In this document: piece after piece, positions 54,129-62,562 of the stretch
How the letters are laid out: every line of letters starts with the position of its first letter
How positions within the stretch are numbered: position 1 is the first letter of the stretch
Source of the DNA: an uncultured Eubacteriales bacterium
Lineage (GTDB): Bacteria; Bacillota; Clostridia; Oscillospirales; Oscillospiraceae
Reading direction: 5' to 3'
DNA length: 64,000 nt
Assembly: GCA_900554275.1 (NCBI GenBank)
Contig: USGS01000002.1
Coordinates: 1 to 64,000, forward strand
The notes under the pieces: model-generated
What the model saw: the letters and a program-made list of their open reading frames with translations, nothing else
The model's database searches: none
Told to the model about the DNA's origin: nothing
Made by a program: the position numbers and the translations under genes

Positions 54129-54836
54129 TCAGACGGACAGGCGCTCCACACCGGGATGCTCCTGCATGAACCGGAGGGCTTCCTCATAGGTGATGGGCTC
54201 GGCCAGCCGGACAGTGAGCTCCATAGCGATATGGACGTTGTCCCGGGACAGAGCGCTGTCGGTCACGCAGCCGCCGTGATCGTTCAGCAGCCGGGTCAGC
54301 GCCTGATGCAGCTCCGGGGTGTCGGCCATGGACACCGCGAGCTCCTGGGTCACGGCAGCGTCGCCGGCCACGGGGAAGCGGTGCAGCACCACCTGGGCCA
54401 CCATCATGATGACAGTGGTGATGAGGCCCACCCAGTACATACCCGCGCCGATGGCCATGCCGATGGCGGAGGTGGCCCAGATGCCTGCCGCGGTGGTCAG
54501 GCCACGGATGGAATTGCCGTTTTTGAAGATCACGCCCGCGCCCAGGAAGGAGATTCCGCTGACCACCTGGGCCGCGATGCGGGCGCCGTCGGCGCCCCGC
54601 GTGCCCAGCACATCAGCGGGATCGACAAAAGCATATTTGGACAGGATCATGAACACGGCCGCCGCGCAGGCGATGATGCAATGCGTCCGGATACCGGCCT
54701 CCTTCTGCCGCTTGGTGCGCTCCAGACCGACCAGAGCGCCCAAGACGGCAGACAGGAGTATGCGAATGAAAAATTCTAAATTATCGTAGGCCGTCAGGGT
54801 GACCTCCGGGAGAAATTCCGTCAGACCTGTTAACAT
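54129..54836 (-). CDS. MgtC/SapB-family membrane protein
   Basis: 235 residues. Typical MgtC helices: ILLSAVLGALVGLERTKRQKEAGIRTH, AAAVFMILSKYAF, QVVSGISFLGAGVIFKNGNSIRGLTTAAGIW and VGLITTVIMMVAQ, then a small cytoplasmic ACT-like domain. The start is the ATG complementary to 54834-54836 with GGAGGTGACTCG upstream. Family role: envelope or Mg2+/ATP-synthase-related stress adaptation in pathogens; here unknown. Confidence 0.9.
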   Translation of the reverse strand: MLTGLTEFLPEVTLTAYDNLEFFIRILLSAVLGALVGLERTKRQKEAGIRTHCIIACAAAVFMILSKYAFVDPADVLGTRGADGARIAAQVVSGISFLGAGVIFKNGNSIRGLTTAAGIWATSAIGMAIGAGMYWVGLITTVIMMVAQVVLHRFPVAGDAAVTQELAVSMADTPELHQALTRLLNDHGGCVTDSALSRDNVHIAMELTVRLAEPITYEEALRFMQEHPGVERLSV

Positions 54837-54864
54837 ACCGAGTCACCTCCTGGCTGAAAAAGGG

Positions 54865-55614
54865 TCACATATACAGGCCGCCGTTGACATTCATGTAGTC
54901 GCCGGTCACATAGTCGGACAGGTCGCTGGCGTAGAACAGCACGGCGTTGGCGATGTCCTCCGCCGTACCGTAGCGGCCGGCGGGGATATACGTCTTGGGA
55001 TCGACCTTGGACCAGGAGAGCGTCTTGCCCATGGGGGTGAGGATGTTGCCGGGGCAGACGGCGTTGGAGGTGATGTGGTGCTCCGCGCCCTTGAGGGCAA
55101 AGCACTTGCTCAGGTTCAGAATACCGGCCTTGGCGCAGGCGTAGGAGGCATCGGAGCTTCTGCCGCCGCGCAGAGCGGCCAGGGAGGACATATGGACCAT
55201 CTTGCCGTAGTGCTGGGCCTTCATGACCTCGAAAACGGCCTGGGTGACGAAGAACATGGACTTGAGGTCGATGTCCATCATGCGGTCCCAGCTGGCGGGG
55301 GTGATCTCCTCGATGGGCGTAGAGCCGGTGATGCCGGCCACGTTCACCAAAATGTCGATGCGCCCGTAGATGGCCTTGGCAGCGTCCACCTTCTGACGGA
55401 TGGTGTCGAACTCGGCCACATTGAACTCCAGCGCGGTGGCCTCCATGCCCTGATCGCGCATGGATTGGGCCGCCGCCGTGGCGGTGGCGATGTCCAGGTC
55501 AGCCAGGATGACCTTTGCCCCGTACTCGGCAAGGCGGCGGGCACTGGCTTCGCCGATGCCGCGGCCACCGCCGGTGACAAGGGCGACTTTATCTTTCAAC
55601 ATTTCCTGCAACAT
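54865..55614 (-). CDS. Short-chain dehydrogenase/reductase
   Basis: ATG 55614 chosen (AAGGAG 9 bases upstream; a TTG three codons earlier is too close). 249 residues. NAD-binding TGGGRGIGEASA, NVAGI, catalytic Ser in HMSSLAALRGG and YxxxK in YACAKAGI, and the C-terminal PGNILTPMG. It lies 13 bases after the E3 gene of the acetoin/2-oxoacid dehydrogenase operon and may be an acetoin/diacetyl or 3-oxoacyl reductase; the substrate is not determined by sequence. Confidence 0.9.
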   Translation of the reverse strand: MLQEMLKDKVALVTGGGRGIGEASARRLAEYGAKVILADLDIATATAAAQSMRDQGMEATALEFNVAEFDTIRQKVDAAKAIYGRIDILVNVAGITGSTPIEEITPASWDRMMDIDLKSMFFVTQAVFEVMKAQHYGKMVHMSSLAALRGGRSSDASYACAKAGILNLSKCFALKGAEHHITSNAVCPGNILTPMGKTLSWSKVDPKTYIPAGRYGTAEDIANAVLFYASDLSDYVTGDYMNVNGGLYM

Positions 55615-55627
55615 GGTATGCAACTCC

Positions 55628-56998
55628 TTATCCTTTATGAACAGACTTGCCGAAGGCGTCCAGCGCCGCTTCGCGGACCATCTCGCACAGGGAGGGGTGG
55701 GCCACGATCATCTTTTCCCACTGGTCGGTGGTAAGGCCGTCGGCTACGGCGGAGGCGGCCATGGCGATCATCTCGGAGGAGTTCTCGCCCACGATGGTCA
55801 CGCCCAGCGTCCTGGTGGTGGCCTTGTCCGCCACCACGAACACCGCGCCGGAGGCGCCCTCCGCCAGGGCCATGCCGTTGGCGCTGTAATCAAAGCTGCC
55901 CAGCACCGGCTCGTAGCCGGCGTCCTTGGCCCGCTGGGTGGTCAGGCCCACGGAGGCAAAGCAGGGGATGGTATAGGTGCAGACGGGGACGGGCATCGTG
56001 CCGTAGGGACGGTCCTCGCCCAGCATATCCGCCAGGGCGGCCTCGCCCTCGGCGTAGGCCGCGTGGGCCAGCTGGAAGCCGCCCACCACGTCGCCGATGG
56101 CGTACACGCCGGGAAGGCTGGTGCGCTGGTGGGCGTCCACCACGATGCATTTCTTGCCGTCCAGCTTCAGGCCCAGCGCGTCCGCGTCGATGCCGGAGAG
56201 GTTGGTCTTGCGGCCGGCGGCCATGAGGACCTGCTCGCAGTCGGTGGCTTCCTCCTTGCCGTCGATCTCATAGACGGCGCGCAGCAGGCCGCCGTTTTTC
56301 TCGATGCGGAGCATTTTTGCGCCGGTCTTCAGGGCGATGCCCTGCTTTTTCAGGTCGTTGACCAGGATGCGCACGGCTTCCTTCTGGTCGTGGGGCATGA
56401 GCTCGGGCATCATCTCCACCACGGTGATCTCCGTGCCGTAGGCCGCGAAGGCGCAGGCCAGCTCCAGGCCGATGACGCCGCCGCCCATGACCACCATGCT
56501 GCGGGGCAGGCTGGACAGGTTCAGCGCGCCGGTGGAGTCGATGCAGTACTCGTGGCCGGGGATGGGGATCATCATGGGGACGCTGCCGGTGGCGATGACC
56601 ACATATTTGCCCTGATAGTCCTTGCCATTGCAGGAGACGACGCGGTCCTTTTTCAGGACGGCCTCGCCGCGGATGACCTCAGCGCCCGCCTTTTTCAGCA
56701 GGAACTGCACGCCGCCCACCAGCTTGGCCGTGACCTCGCTCTTGCCCTGCTGGATCTTCTTGAAGCTGAAGCTGCCGGCGTCGCGGAAGATGTCCTTCTT
56801 CACCAGCGCGCGGACCTTCTCCATGGCGTTGGCCTTGTCCACCAGATACTTGGTGGGGATGCAGCCCACGTTCAGGCAGGTGCCGCCCAGGTGCTCTTTT
56901 TCAAACAGGGCCACCTTCATGCCCTGCTTGGCGGCGGCAATGCCCAGGGAGTAGCCGCCGGGGCCGCCGCCGATCACCAATACATCATATTGTTCCAT
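55628..56998 (-). CDS. lpdA: Dihydrolipoamide dehydrogenase (E3)
   Basis: 456 residues. FAD motif VIGGGPGGYSLGIAAAK, redox-active disulfide C41 and C46 in GGTCLNVGCIPTK, NAD motif VMGGGVIGLELA, and the C-terminal His-Pro in VAHPSLCEMV. It reoxidises the lipoyl group of the E2 protein encoded 14 bases upstream. No N-terminal lipoyl domain. Confidence 0.95.
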   Translation of the reverse strand: MEQYDVLVIGGGPGGYSLGIAAAKQGMKVALFEKEHLGGTCLNVGCIPTKYLVDKANAMEKVRALVKKDIFRDAGSFSFKKIQQGKSEVTAKLVGGVQFLLKKAGAEVIRGEAVLKKDRVVSCNGKDYQGKYVVIATGSVPMMIPIPGHEYCIDSTGALNLSSLPRSMVVMGGGVIGLELACAFAAYGTEITVVEMMPELMPHDQKEAVRILVNDLKKQGIALKTGAKMLRIEKNGGLLRAVYEIDGKEEATDCEQVLMAAGRKTNLSGIDADALGLKLDGKKCIVVDAHQRTSLPGVYAIGDVVGGFQLAHAAYAEGEAALADMLGEDRPYGTMPVPVCTYTIPCFASVGLTTQRAKDAGYEPVLGSFDYSANGMALAEGASGAVFVVADKATTRTLGVTIVGENSSEMIAMAASAVADGLTTDQWEKMIVAHPSLCEMVREAALDAFGKSVHKG

Positions 56999-57012
56999 GA
57001 TCTGTTACCTCA

Positions 57013-58245
57013 TCAATACAGCATCAGCGCCGGGGCTTCCATCAGCGTTTTCAGCTCCTGGAGGAACTGTGCGCCGTAAGCGCCGTCGATGATCCGGTGG
57101 TCGAACGAACCGGTGACGGTCATCATGTTGGCGGGGACGAACTTCTCGCCGTCCCACTCCGGCTTGACCTTGATCGAGCCGACGGCCAGGATGCAGCTCT
57201 CCGGGGGGTTGTCGATGGCGATGAACTGCTCCACGTCGTACATACCCAGGTTGGAGATGGTGATGCTGCCGCAGCCCATATCGTCGGGCAGGAGCTTGTT
57301 CTCCCGGGCCTTGGCGATCTGAGCCTTGTAGTCGCCGGCGATCTCCGTAAGGCCCTTGGTGTCGATGGATTTCACCACGGGGACGACCAGCGCGCCGTCC
57401 AGCGCCACGGCCAGCCCCACGTTGGTGTGGTTGTAAACACGCACCTCGCCATTTTCATATCGGGCGTTCACCAGCGGGAACTTCCGGGAGGCCACGGCGA
57501 TGGCCTTGGCCATCATATCGTTGTAAGAGAGCTTGACGCCCTTCTTGTCCTTATAGGTATCCCGCAGGGCCATGCAGGCGTCCATCTTGATGGAGGTGGT
57601 GCACTGCCAGCAGGGGATCTCGCTGAGGGACTCCTTCATGCGCTTGCCGATGATCTGGCGCATACGGCTCATGGGCAGGACCTCGTACTCCACCTCGGCG
57701 GCCGCGGCGGCGACAGGCGTGTAGCGGGCCACATCGGTGCGGGTGACGAACTGACCGTTGGCGGCGGGAACGGCGGCCACGTCCACGCCCATTTCACGGG
57801 CGGCCAGCTTGGCGTTGGGCATGGCGGGATAGGCGGGGTGTGATGCGGGAGCGGCAGGAGCGGCCGCAGGGGCGGCGGGGACGGACGCGCCCTTGATGAT
57901 GGGCAGGTACTCGTCCTGCTCCGTCACGGGGGCGGCGGGGGCTTCCGCAGCGGGGACGGGCGCGGCAGGGGCTGCCGGGGCGGCCTCGGGTGCAGCGCCG
58001 TAGGTCTCGCCGGGCTTGCCAACGGCCACCAGCACCGTGCCGGCGGTGACGGTATCGCCCTCGTGGACCAGCACGGCCAGGGCCGTGCCGGCGGCGAAGC
58101 TCTCCACGGGCAGGACGGCCTTGTCGGTCTCCGCCTCGCACAGCACGTCGCCGCGCTTGATGGTGTCGCCCACCTTTACGTGGACGGCAACGATGGTAGC
58201 CTCATCGGTGGTCTGACCGGCGCTGGGCATTTTGATCTCAGTCAT
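57013..58245 (-). CDS. Dihydrolipoamide acyltransferase (E2) of 2-oxoacid/acetoin dehydrogenase
   Basis: 410 residues. One lipoyl domain (residues 1-80) with lipoyl Lys42 in ETDKA, an Ala/Pro-rich linker, a peripheral subunit-binding domain (about 135-170), and the catalytic domain ending with H383 and D387 in DHRIIDG. ATG with GGAGGAACATACT upstream. Acyl acceptor core of the complex; substrate class is uncertain between acetoin, pyruvate and branched 2-oxo acids. Confidence 0.93.
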   Translation of the reverse strand: MTEIKMPSAGQTTDEATIVAVHVKVGDTIKRGDVLCEAETDKAVLPVESFAAGTALAVLVHEGDTVTAGTVLVAVGKPGETYGAAPEAAPAAPAAPVPAAEAPAAPVTEQDEYLPIIKGASVPAAPAAAPAAPASHPAYPAMPNAKLAAREMGVDVAAVPAANGQFVTRTDVARYTPVAAAAAEVEYEVLPMSRMRQIIGKRMKESLSEIPCWQCTTSIKMDACMALRDTYKDKKGVKLSYNDMMAKAIAVASRKFPLVNARYENGEVRVYNHTNVGLAVALDGALVVPVVKSIDTKGLTEIAGDYKAQIAKARENKLLPDDMGCGSITISNLGMYDVEQFIAIDNPPESCILAVGSIKVKPEWDGEKFVPANMMTVTGSFDHRIIDGAYGAQFLQELKTLMEAPALMLY

Positions 58246-58261
58246 AGTATGTTCCTCCCGC

Positions 58262-59332
58262 TTACAGCTTGGCCAGCTTACGGGCCTCGTCGGCGATGCG
58301 CTCCACGGAGGGGATCACGAAGCTCTCCAGCTTGGGGGAGAACGGGGTGGGCGTATCGGGGGCGGCCACGCGGACGATGGGAGCGTCCAGAGACATGATG
58401 GCGTGCTCGGCCACATAAGAGCCCAGCTGCGCGCCCCAGCCGCCGGTGTAGTTGTCCTCGTGGACGATCATGAGCTTGCCGGTCTTGGCGATGGACTCGA
58501 GAACGGTGTCGTAGTCGAAGGGGACAAGGGTGCGGGGATCGATGATCTCGCAGCTGATGCCCTCCTTCTCCAGAATGTCGGCGGCCTGCATGGCCTTGTA
58601 CCACATGAGCATATTGGCAACGATGGTCACGTCCTTGCCCTCCCGGCGGATGGCGGCCTTGCCGAAGGGAATGGTGTAATCCTCCTCGGGGACCTCGCCC
58701 ATGGTGCTGAGTTGGCCGGCCTCCTTGCGCTTGCCGCCGTAGAGCAGCTTGTGCTCAAACACCAGCACGGGGTTATCGTCGCGGATGGCCTGCTTCATCA
58801 GACCCTTGGCGTCGTAGGCGGTGGAGGGGCAGATGACCTTCAGGCCGGGGCAGTGGATGAAATAGCTCTCCAGGGACTGGGCGTGCTGCGCGCCGCGGTT
58901 GGTGGCGCCGCAGGGGGCGCGCATGACCATGGGGACATGGACCGTGCCGCCGGACATATAGCACATCTTGGCCGCCTGGTTCACCAGCTGGTCCATCATG
59001 CAGAACAGGAAGTCGCCGTATTGCAGGTCGGCCACGGGACGCATGCCGTTCATGGCGGAGCCTACGCACACGCCGGCGATCAGAATCTCAGAGATGGGGG
59101 TGTTGATGCAGCGGATCTTGCCGATGTCCTGGCCCTTCATCTCAAAGCCGTTTTCCTTGGCGACGCGGACGTTCGCGCCGAACTCGTCGCCGATACCCTT
59201 GGTGACGGTGAATGCACCGCCCATACCGCCGGGGATGTCCTCGTCCTCGCCCAGCACGAAAACGCTGGGGTCTCTGCGCATTTCCTCAGCAATGGCGCTC
59301 TTATAAGCGTCAGCAATAGACATCATAGCCAT
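58262..59332 (-). CDS. E1 beta subunit, thiamine-diphosphate dehydrogenase
   Basis: ATG 59332 chosen (GGGAGG 9 bases upstream; an in-frame TTG 9 bases earlier is too close). 356 residues, transketolase-like pyrimidine domain (VFVLGEDEDIPGGMGGAF) and C-terminal domain (DPRTLVPFDYDTVLESIAKTGKLMIVHED). Pairs with the E1 alpha gene 5 bases upstream. Confidence 0.93.
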   Translation of the reverse strand: MAMMSIADAYKSAIAEEMRRDPSVFVLGEDEDIPGGMGGAFTVTKGIGDEFGANVRVAKENGFEMKGQDIGKIRCINTPISEILIAGVCVGSAMNGMRPVADLQYGDFLFCMMDQLVNQAAKMCYMSGGTVHVPMVMRAPCGATNRGAQHAQSLESYFIHCPGLKVICPSTAYDAKGLMKQAIRDDNPVLVFEHKLLYGGKRKEAGQLSTMGEVPEEDYTIPFGKAAIRREGKDVTIVANMLMWYKAMQAADILEKEGISCEIIDPRTLVPFDYDTVLESIAKTGKLMIVHEDNYTGGWGAQLGSYVAEHAIMSLDAPIVRVAAPDTPTPFSPKLESFVIPSVERIADEARKLAKL

Positions 59333-59337
59333 GGTTC

Positions 59338-60315
59338 TCAACCCTCCCAGAATACGTTGTGCAGTGCGGACTCGTTCTCAGGCAGCGGCGCGGTCTTGGC
59401 GTACTCCACCGCCTCGTCCACCTCGGCCTCTACCTCGGTCTCCAGCTGCTTCAGCTCGTCCTCCGTGGCAGCGCCTTCCTTCAGGATGCGCTCACGGAAC
59501 ATCTTCACAGGATCGTGATCCTGTATCCAGTGCTTTTCCTCGTCCTTGGGACGGTAGCCGCAGGCGTCATTGCGGGAGTGACCGCCGTGACGGTAGGTCT
59601 TCAGCTCCAGAATGGTCGGGCCTTCGCCGGCGCGGGCGCGGGCGATGGCGCGGGTGGCAGCCTCGTTGACGGCCAGCACGTCGTTGCCGTCCACCACCTC
59701 GCTGGGGATGCCGTATACGGCGGCGCGGTCGGCGGCCACGTTCTCCTGGCAGCAGGTCAGGGAGATGGCGGTGTTGGCGGAGTAGCCGTTGTTCTCGCAG
59801 ACGTAGATCACCGGCAGCTTCCACAGGCCGGCGGCGTTCATGGTCTCGTGGTAGGAGCCCTCGTTGGACGCGCCGTCACCGAAGAAGCAGACCACCACGT
59901 TGTCCTGGCCGCGCATTTTGAAGGCCAGGGCCGCGCCGGCGGCGATGGGCAGGTTGCCGCCCACGATGGCGTTGGCGGTCATAGCGCCCACGGAGATGTC
60001 GCCGGTGTGCATAGCGCCGCCGATGCCGTGGCAGCAGCCGTCCGCCGCGCCGAACATCTCGCACATCATGGCCTTGACGGAGATGCCCTTGGCGATGTCG
60101 TGGCCGGCGGGACGGTGGGTGGAGGCCATCCAGTCCTCCTTGCGCAGATCGTACAGCATACCTACCGCGCTGGCCTCCTCACCAGTGGACTGGTGGATCG
60201 TGCCGGGCATGATGCCCTCCAGGAACAGGTAATAGATGCTCTCCTCGTACTTGCGGATCTCGTACATCTTCCGGTACATTCCGAGAGCTCTTTCTTTTGC
60301 GGGAAACTTGCTCAT
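59338..60315 (-). CDS. E1 alpha subunit, AcoA-like
   Basis: ATG with GAGGAGG upstream; 325 residues. TPP-binding motif GDGASNEGSYHETMNAAGLWKLPVIYVCENN (GDG...NN), FGAADGCCHGIGGAMH and YRHGGHSRND phosphorylation-loop-like region. Closest in style to the acetoin dehydrogenase alpha subunit, but pyruvate or branched-chain forms are similar. First gene of the operon E1a-E1b-E2-E3-SDR. Confidence 0.92.
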   Translation of the reverse strand: MSKFPAKERALGMYRKMYEIRKYEESIYYLFLEGIMPGTIHQSTGEEASAVGMLYDLRKEDWMASTHRPAGHDIAKGISVKAMMCEMFGAADGCCHGIGGAMHTGDISVGAMTANAIVGGNLPIAAGAALAFKMRGQDNVVVCFFGDGASNEGSYHETMNAAGLWKLPVIYVCENNGYSANTAISLTCCQENVAADRAAVYGIPSEVVDGNDVLAVNEAATRAIARARAGEGPTILELKTYRHGGHSRNDACGYRPKDEEKHWIQDHDPVKMFRERILKEGAATEDELKQLETEVEAEVDEAVEYAKTAPLPENESALHNVFWEG

Positions 60316-60369
60316 GTGCTTTATCCTCCTCGTTCGCGGCCGCGTTTCCGCCGCCGCGCAGTCTATTTC

Positions 60370-61692
60370 TTATTTCAGGATCTCACGGATGGGCTGGCCG
60401 TCGGCCCAGGGCATCTCCTGCCCCAGCAGGGCGGCGAAGGTGGGCGCTTCATCGATGACACGGCCGCGGCCAAGGGCTACGCCCTCACGGATGCCAGGGC
60501 CCTTGGCCACGAACACAGGCTGCGGGCCGTAATCCGGCATATAGCCGTGGGTGGCGCGGCCGAAGCGGTAGTCGCTGGCGTCGAAGTTCTGGACCAGCGG
60601 ACGGACGGCCTTATCACCGAAGGAGGTGTAGCCGTCAGATTCGATGACAAAGGTGAAGCCGCCATACAGGCCCTCCTCGTCCCGGGCCTCCTGGGCGGAG
60701 TAGATGCGGCCGATGCCGAACACGCCCTCGTCCTGCAGAGCCTTCAGTTCATCATACACGCGGGCGACCAGCTTTTCATCGGAGGGGTCTTTCACATAGA
60801 CCAGGCTGGACATGGCGTTGGAGAAGCAGTAGGCCTGCCAGTCCGTTACCGTGCCGTTCTCGTCGGTGTGGATCAGGCCGGCATCCGCCAGCTTCACGTT
60901 CAGGTTGATGGCGCGGTTGATGTCCCGCTGGCCGTGGTCGCTGACCATGATGAAGTTGGTGTCCTCCAGCAGGCCCAGCTCCGCCAGGGTGTCGCCCACC
61001 TGGCCGATGTAGCAATCCAGATCAGCGCGGCAGTCGTCCAAATAGGAGCTGAACACGCCGTGGTGGTGGCGGGTGATGTCAAACGCGCCGGTGTGCATGA
61101 AGGTGACCTCCGGACGGAATTGGCGCAGGATGTCACAGGTGCAGGCCACGATCCAGCGGTCCACCTGCGGCCACTGCATGAAGTGCTTCTTGCCGCCCAG
61201 CTCCCAGCCCTCGCCCAGCAGGTCGGTGTGGCTCTCCATGATGCGGATGACCTCGTCACTGCTGCCGGCCCGGCGGAAGCTGCTGGCCAGCGTATCGCCC
61301 GGCAGGGGCATCCAGTATTCATCGATGAGGTAGTCCACGTTGGGATTGCAGCCGGTGACGGGCCAGGAGACGGAGGCGGTCTTGAGACCGGCCTTCTTGG
61401 CCACGGCGAAGATGTCCTCCACCTGGATGCGGTCGCTGAACCAGAGCCAGCTGTCGTCCTTGTTGGTGGTGGTGAAGTCGAAGTTGCTGGTGATGCCGTG
61501 CTTGCCGGCATAGCAGCCCGTCAGGATGCTGACGTGGGCGGGATAGGTGACGGAGGGGTAAATGGTGCGCATACCGCCCTTGTACTCGCTGCCGCCGGCC
61601 AAATACTTCTGAAAGTTGGGCATACTGCGCAGCGCGTCCACGTCCTCGGTGACCATGGCGTCAACGGAGAAAACAAACAATCGTTTATTCAT
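60370..61692 (-). CDS. Alkaline-phosphatase-superfamily phosphodiesterase
   Basis: ATG with AAGGAGA upstream; 440 residues. Type I phosphodiesterase/nucleotide pyrophosphatase fold: VFSVDAM first metal Asp, catalytic Thr in YPSVTYPAHVSILTG, HTGAFDITRHHHG with metal Asp/His, VSDHGQRDI, and a final His in ATHGYMPDYG. It hydrolyses a phosphodiester, phosphonate or similar bond. No signal peptide is evident. It lies between the E1 alpha gene and a YesL/solute-binding-protein pair; glycerophosphodiester- or sugar-phosphate use is possible but not shown. Confidence 0.88.
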   Translation of the reverse strand: MNKRLFVFSVDAMVTEDVDALRSMPNFQKYLAGGSEYKGGMRTIYPSVTYPAHVSILTGCYAGKHGITSNFDFTTTNKDDSWLWFSDRIQVEDIFAVAKKAGLKTASVSWPVTGCNPNVDYLIDEYWMPLPGDTLASSFRRAGSSDEVIRIMESHTDLLGEGWELGGKKHFMQWPQVDRWIVACTCDILRQFRPEVTFMHTGAFDITRHHHGVFSSYLDDCRADLDCYIGQVGDTLAELGLLEDTNFIMVSDHGQRDINRAINLNVKLADAGLIHTDENGTVTDWQAYCFSNAMSSLVYVKDPSDEKLVARVYDELKALQDEGVFGIGRIYSAQEARDEEGLYGGFTFVIESDGYTSFGDKAVRPLVQNFDASDYRFGRATHGYMPDYGPQPVFVAKGPGIREGVALGRGRVIDEAPTFAALLGQEMPWADGQPIREILK

Positions 61693-61813
61693 TCTATCAA
61701 TTCTCCTTTTTTCGAGAGATTTGGGCCTATATACAGCCACCCGGAAGGGCAGCTGGGTTCATCCGCCGCGCCCATCCTGCACCGCAGGAGGACGCGCCGG
61801 TGTGTTTTCGGTT

Positions 61814-62464
61814 TCAGGGGGTCGTGCCGTCATCACCGCTGTCCGGCTCGTCAGGCCATTGAGACAGCACCAGATCCCACAGGGGCTGGTAGCAGGCGGC
61901 CACGGTCAGCGTCGCCATGCAGGAGAGGACGACTACGATGCAGGGGATGAGGGAAACGGGGTAGAGCAGGAACATACCGTAGGCGATGCCATAGGTGAAC
62001 AGCACCGCCAGCAGGGAACGGGGCAGACGGCCCAGGGACAGGCAGACAGCGTTCCACAGCGCCTCCCGCAGACGCATGGCGTTGGAGGAGGCCAGCAGGA
62101 GCAGCAGCCATACGCTGACGGCGGCTGCCAGAAATGATACGGACAGCGCGGCGATCCACAGCAGCTGCGCGCCGTCACCCAGCCTTTCCGCCAGGGAGAA
62201 GCACCACAGCAGCATAGCGCCGTAGGCCGCGATGAGCAGCTCGGCCAGGATGCCTTTGCCCAAATTGGCCTTGAACAGCGCCCAGTAGGTTTTTTTGCGG
62301 TCCAGATCGCAGCGGCCGTCCAGGATACGGATCAGCGTGCCCCACAGGGCGATGACGGCGGGGACGAAGGTGATGACCGGCAGGGAGCAGGCCACCGTGA
62401 GCAGGTTCAAAATCAGCAGGTTGCCGAATTCCTCGCCGAACAGGCGCTTGAGAATGGATGTCAT
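61814..62464 (-). CDS. YesL-like (DUF624) membrane protein
   Basis: 216 residues with five or six membrane helices. The N-terminal LLILNLLTVACSLPVITFVPAVIALW followed by KTYWALFKANLGKG is typical of YesL proteins, which occur beside carbohydrate ABC transporters in Firmicutes. Start ATG with AAGGAGG upstream. It lies downstream of the solute-binding lipoprotein gene. Confidence 0.85.
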   Translation of the reverse strand: MTSILKRLFGEEFGNLLILNLLTVACSLPVITFVPAVIALWGTLIRILDGRCDLDRKKTYWALFKANLGKGILAELLIAAYGAMLLWCFSLAERLGDGAQLLWIAALSVSFLAAAVSVWLLLLLASSNAMRLREALWNAVCLSLGRLPRSLLAVLFTYGIAYGMFLLYPVSLIPCIVVVLSCMATLTVAACYQPLWDLVLSQWPDEPDSGDDGTTP

Positions 62465-62498
62465 GGCCGGGCCTCCTTGGTCACGTGATGGAGGGGGC

Positions 62499-62529
62499 GG
62501 GGGGAGGGGCGGGGGATGCCCCTCCCCCC
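62499..62529 (-). other. GC-rich hairpin between the binding-protein and yesL genes
   Basis: GGGGGGAGGGGC (62499-62510) and GCCCCTCCCCCC (62518-62529) are perfectly complementary with a 7-base loop and no T-run. It probably protects the 3' end of the binding-protein mRNA, so that it is made in excess over the downstream gene. Confidence 0.55.
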
Positions 62530-62562
62530 TACAAAGAAGAGTTTCTTGCTCTGTACAGCGAA

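Noticed and set aside
59359..61950. Plus-strand 863-codon frame over the E1 alpha and phosphodiesterase genes
   Set aside because: It spans two well-supported minus-strand genes and their intergenic region; no family features.
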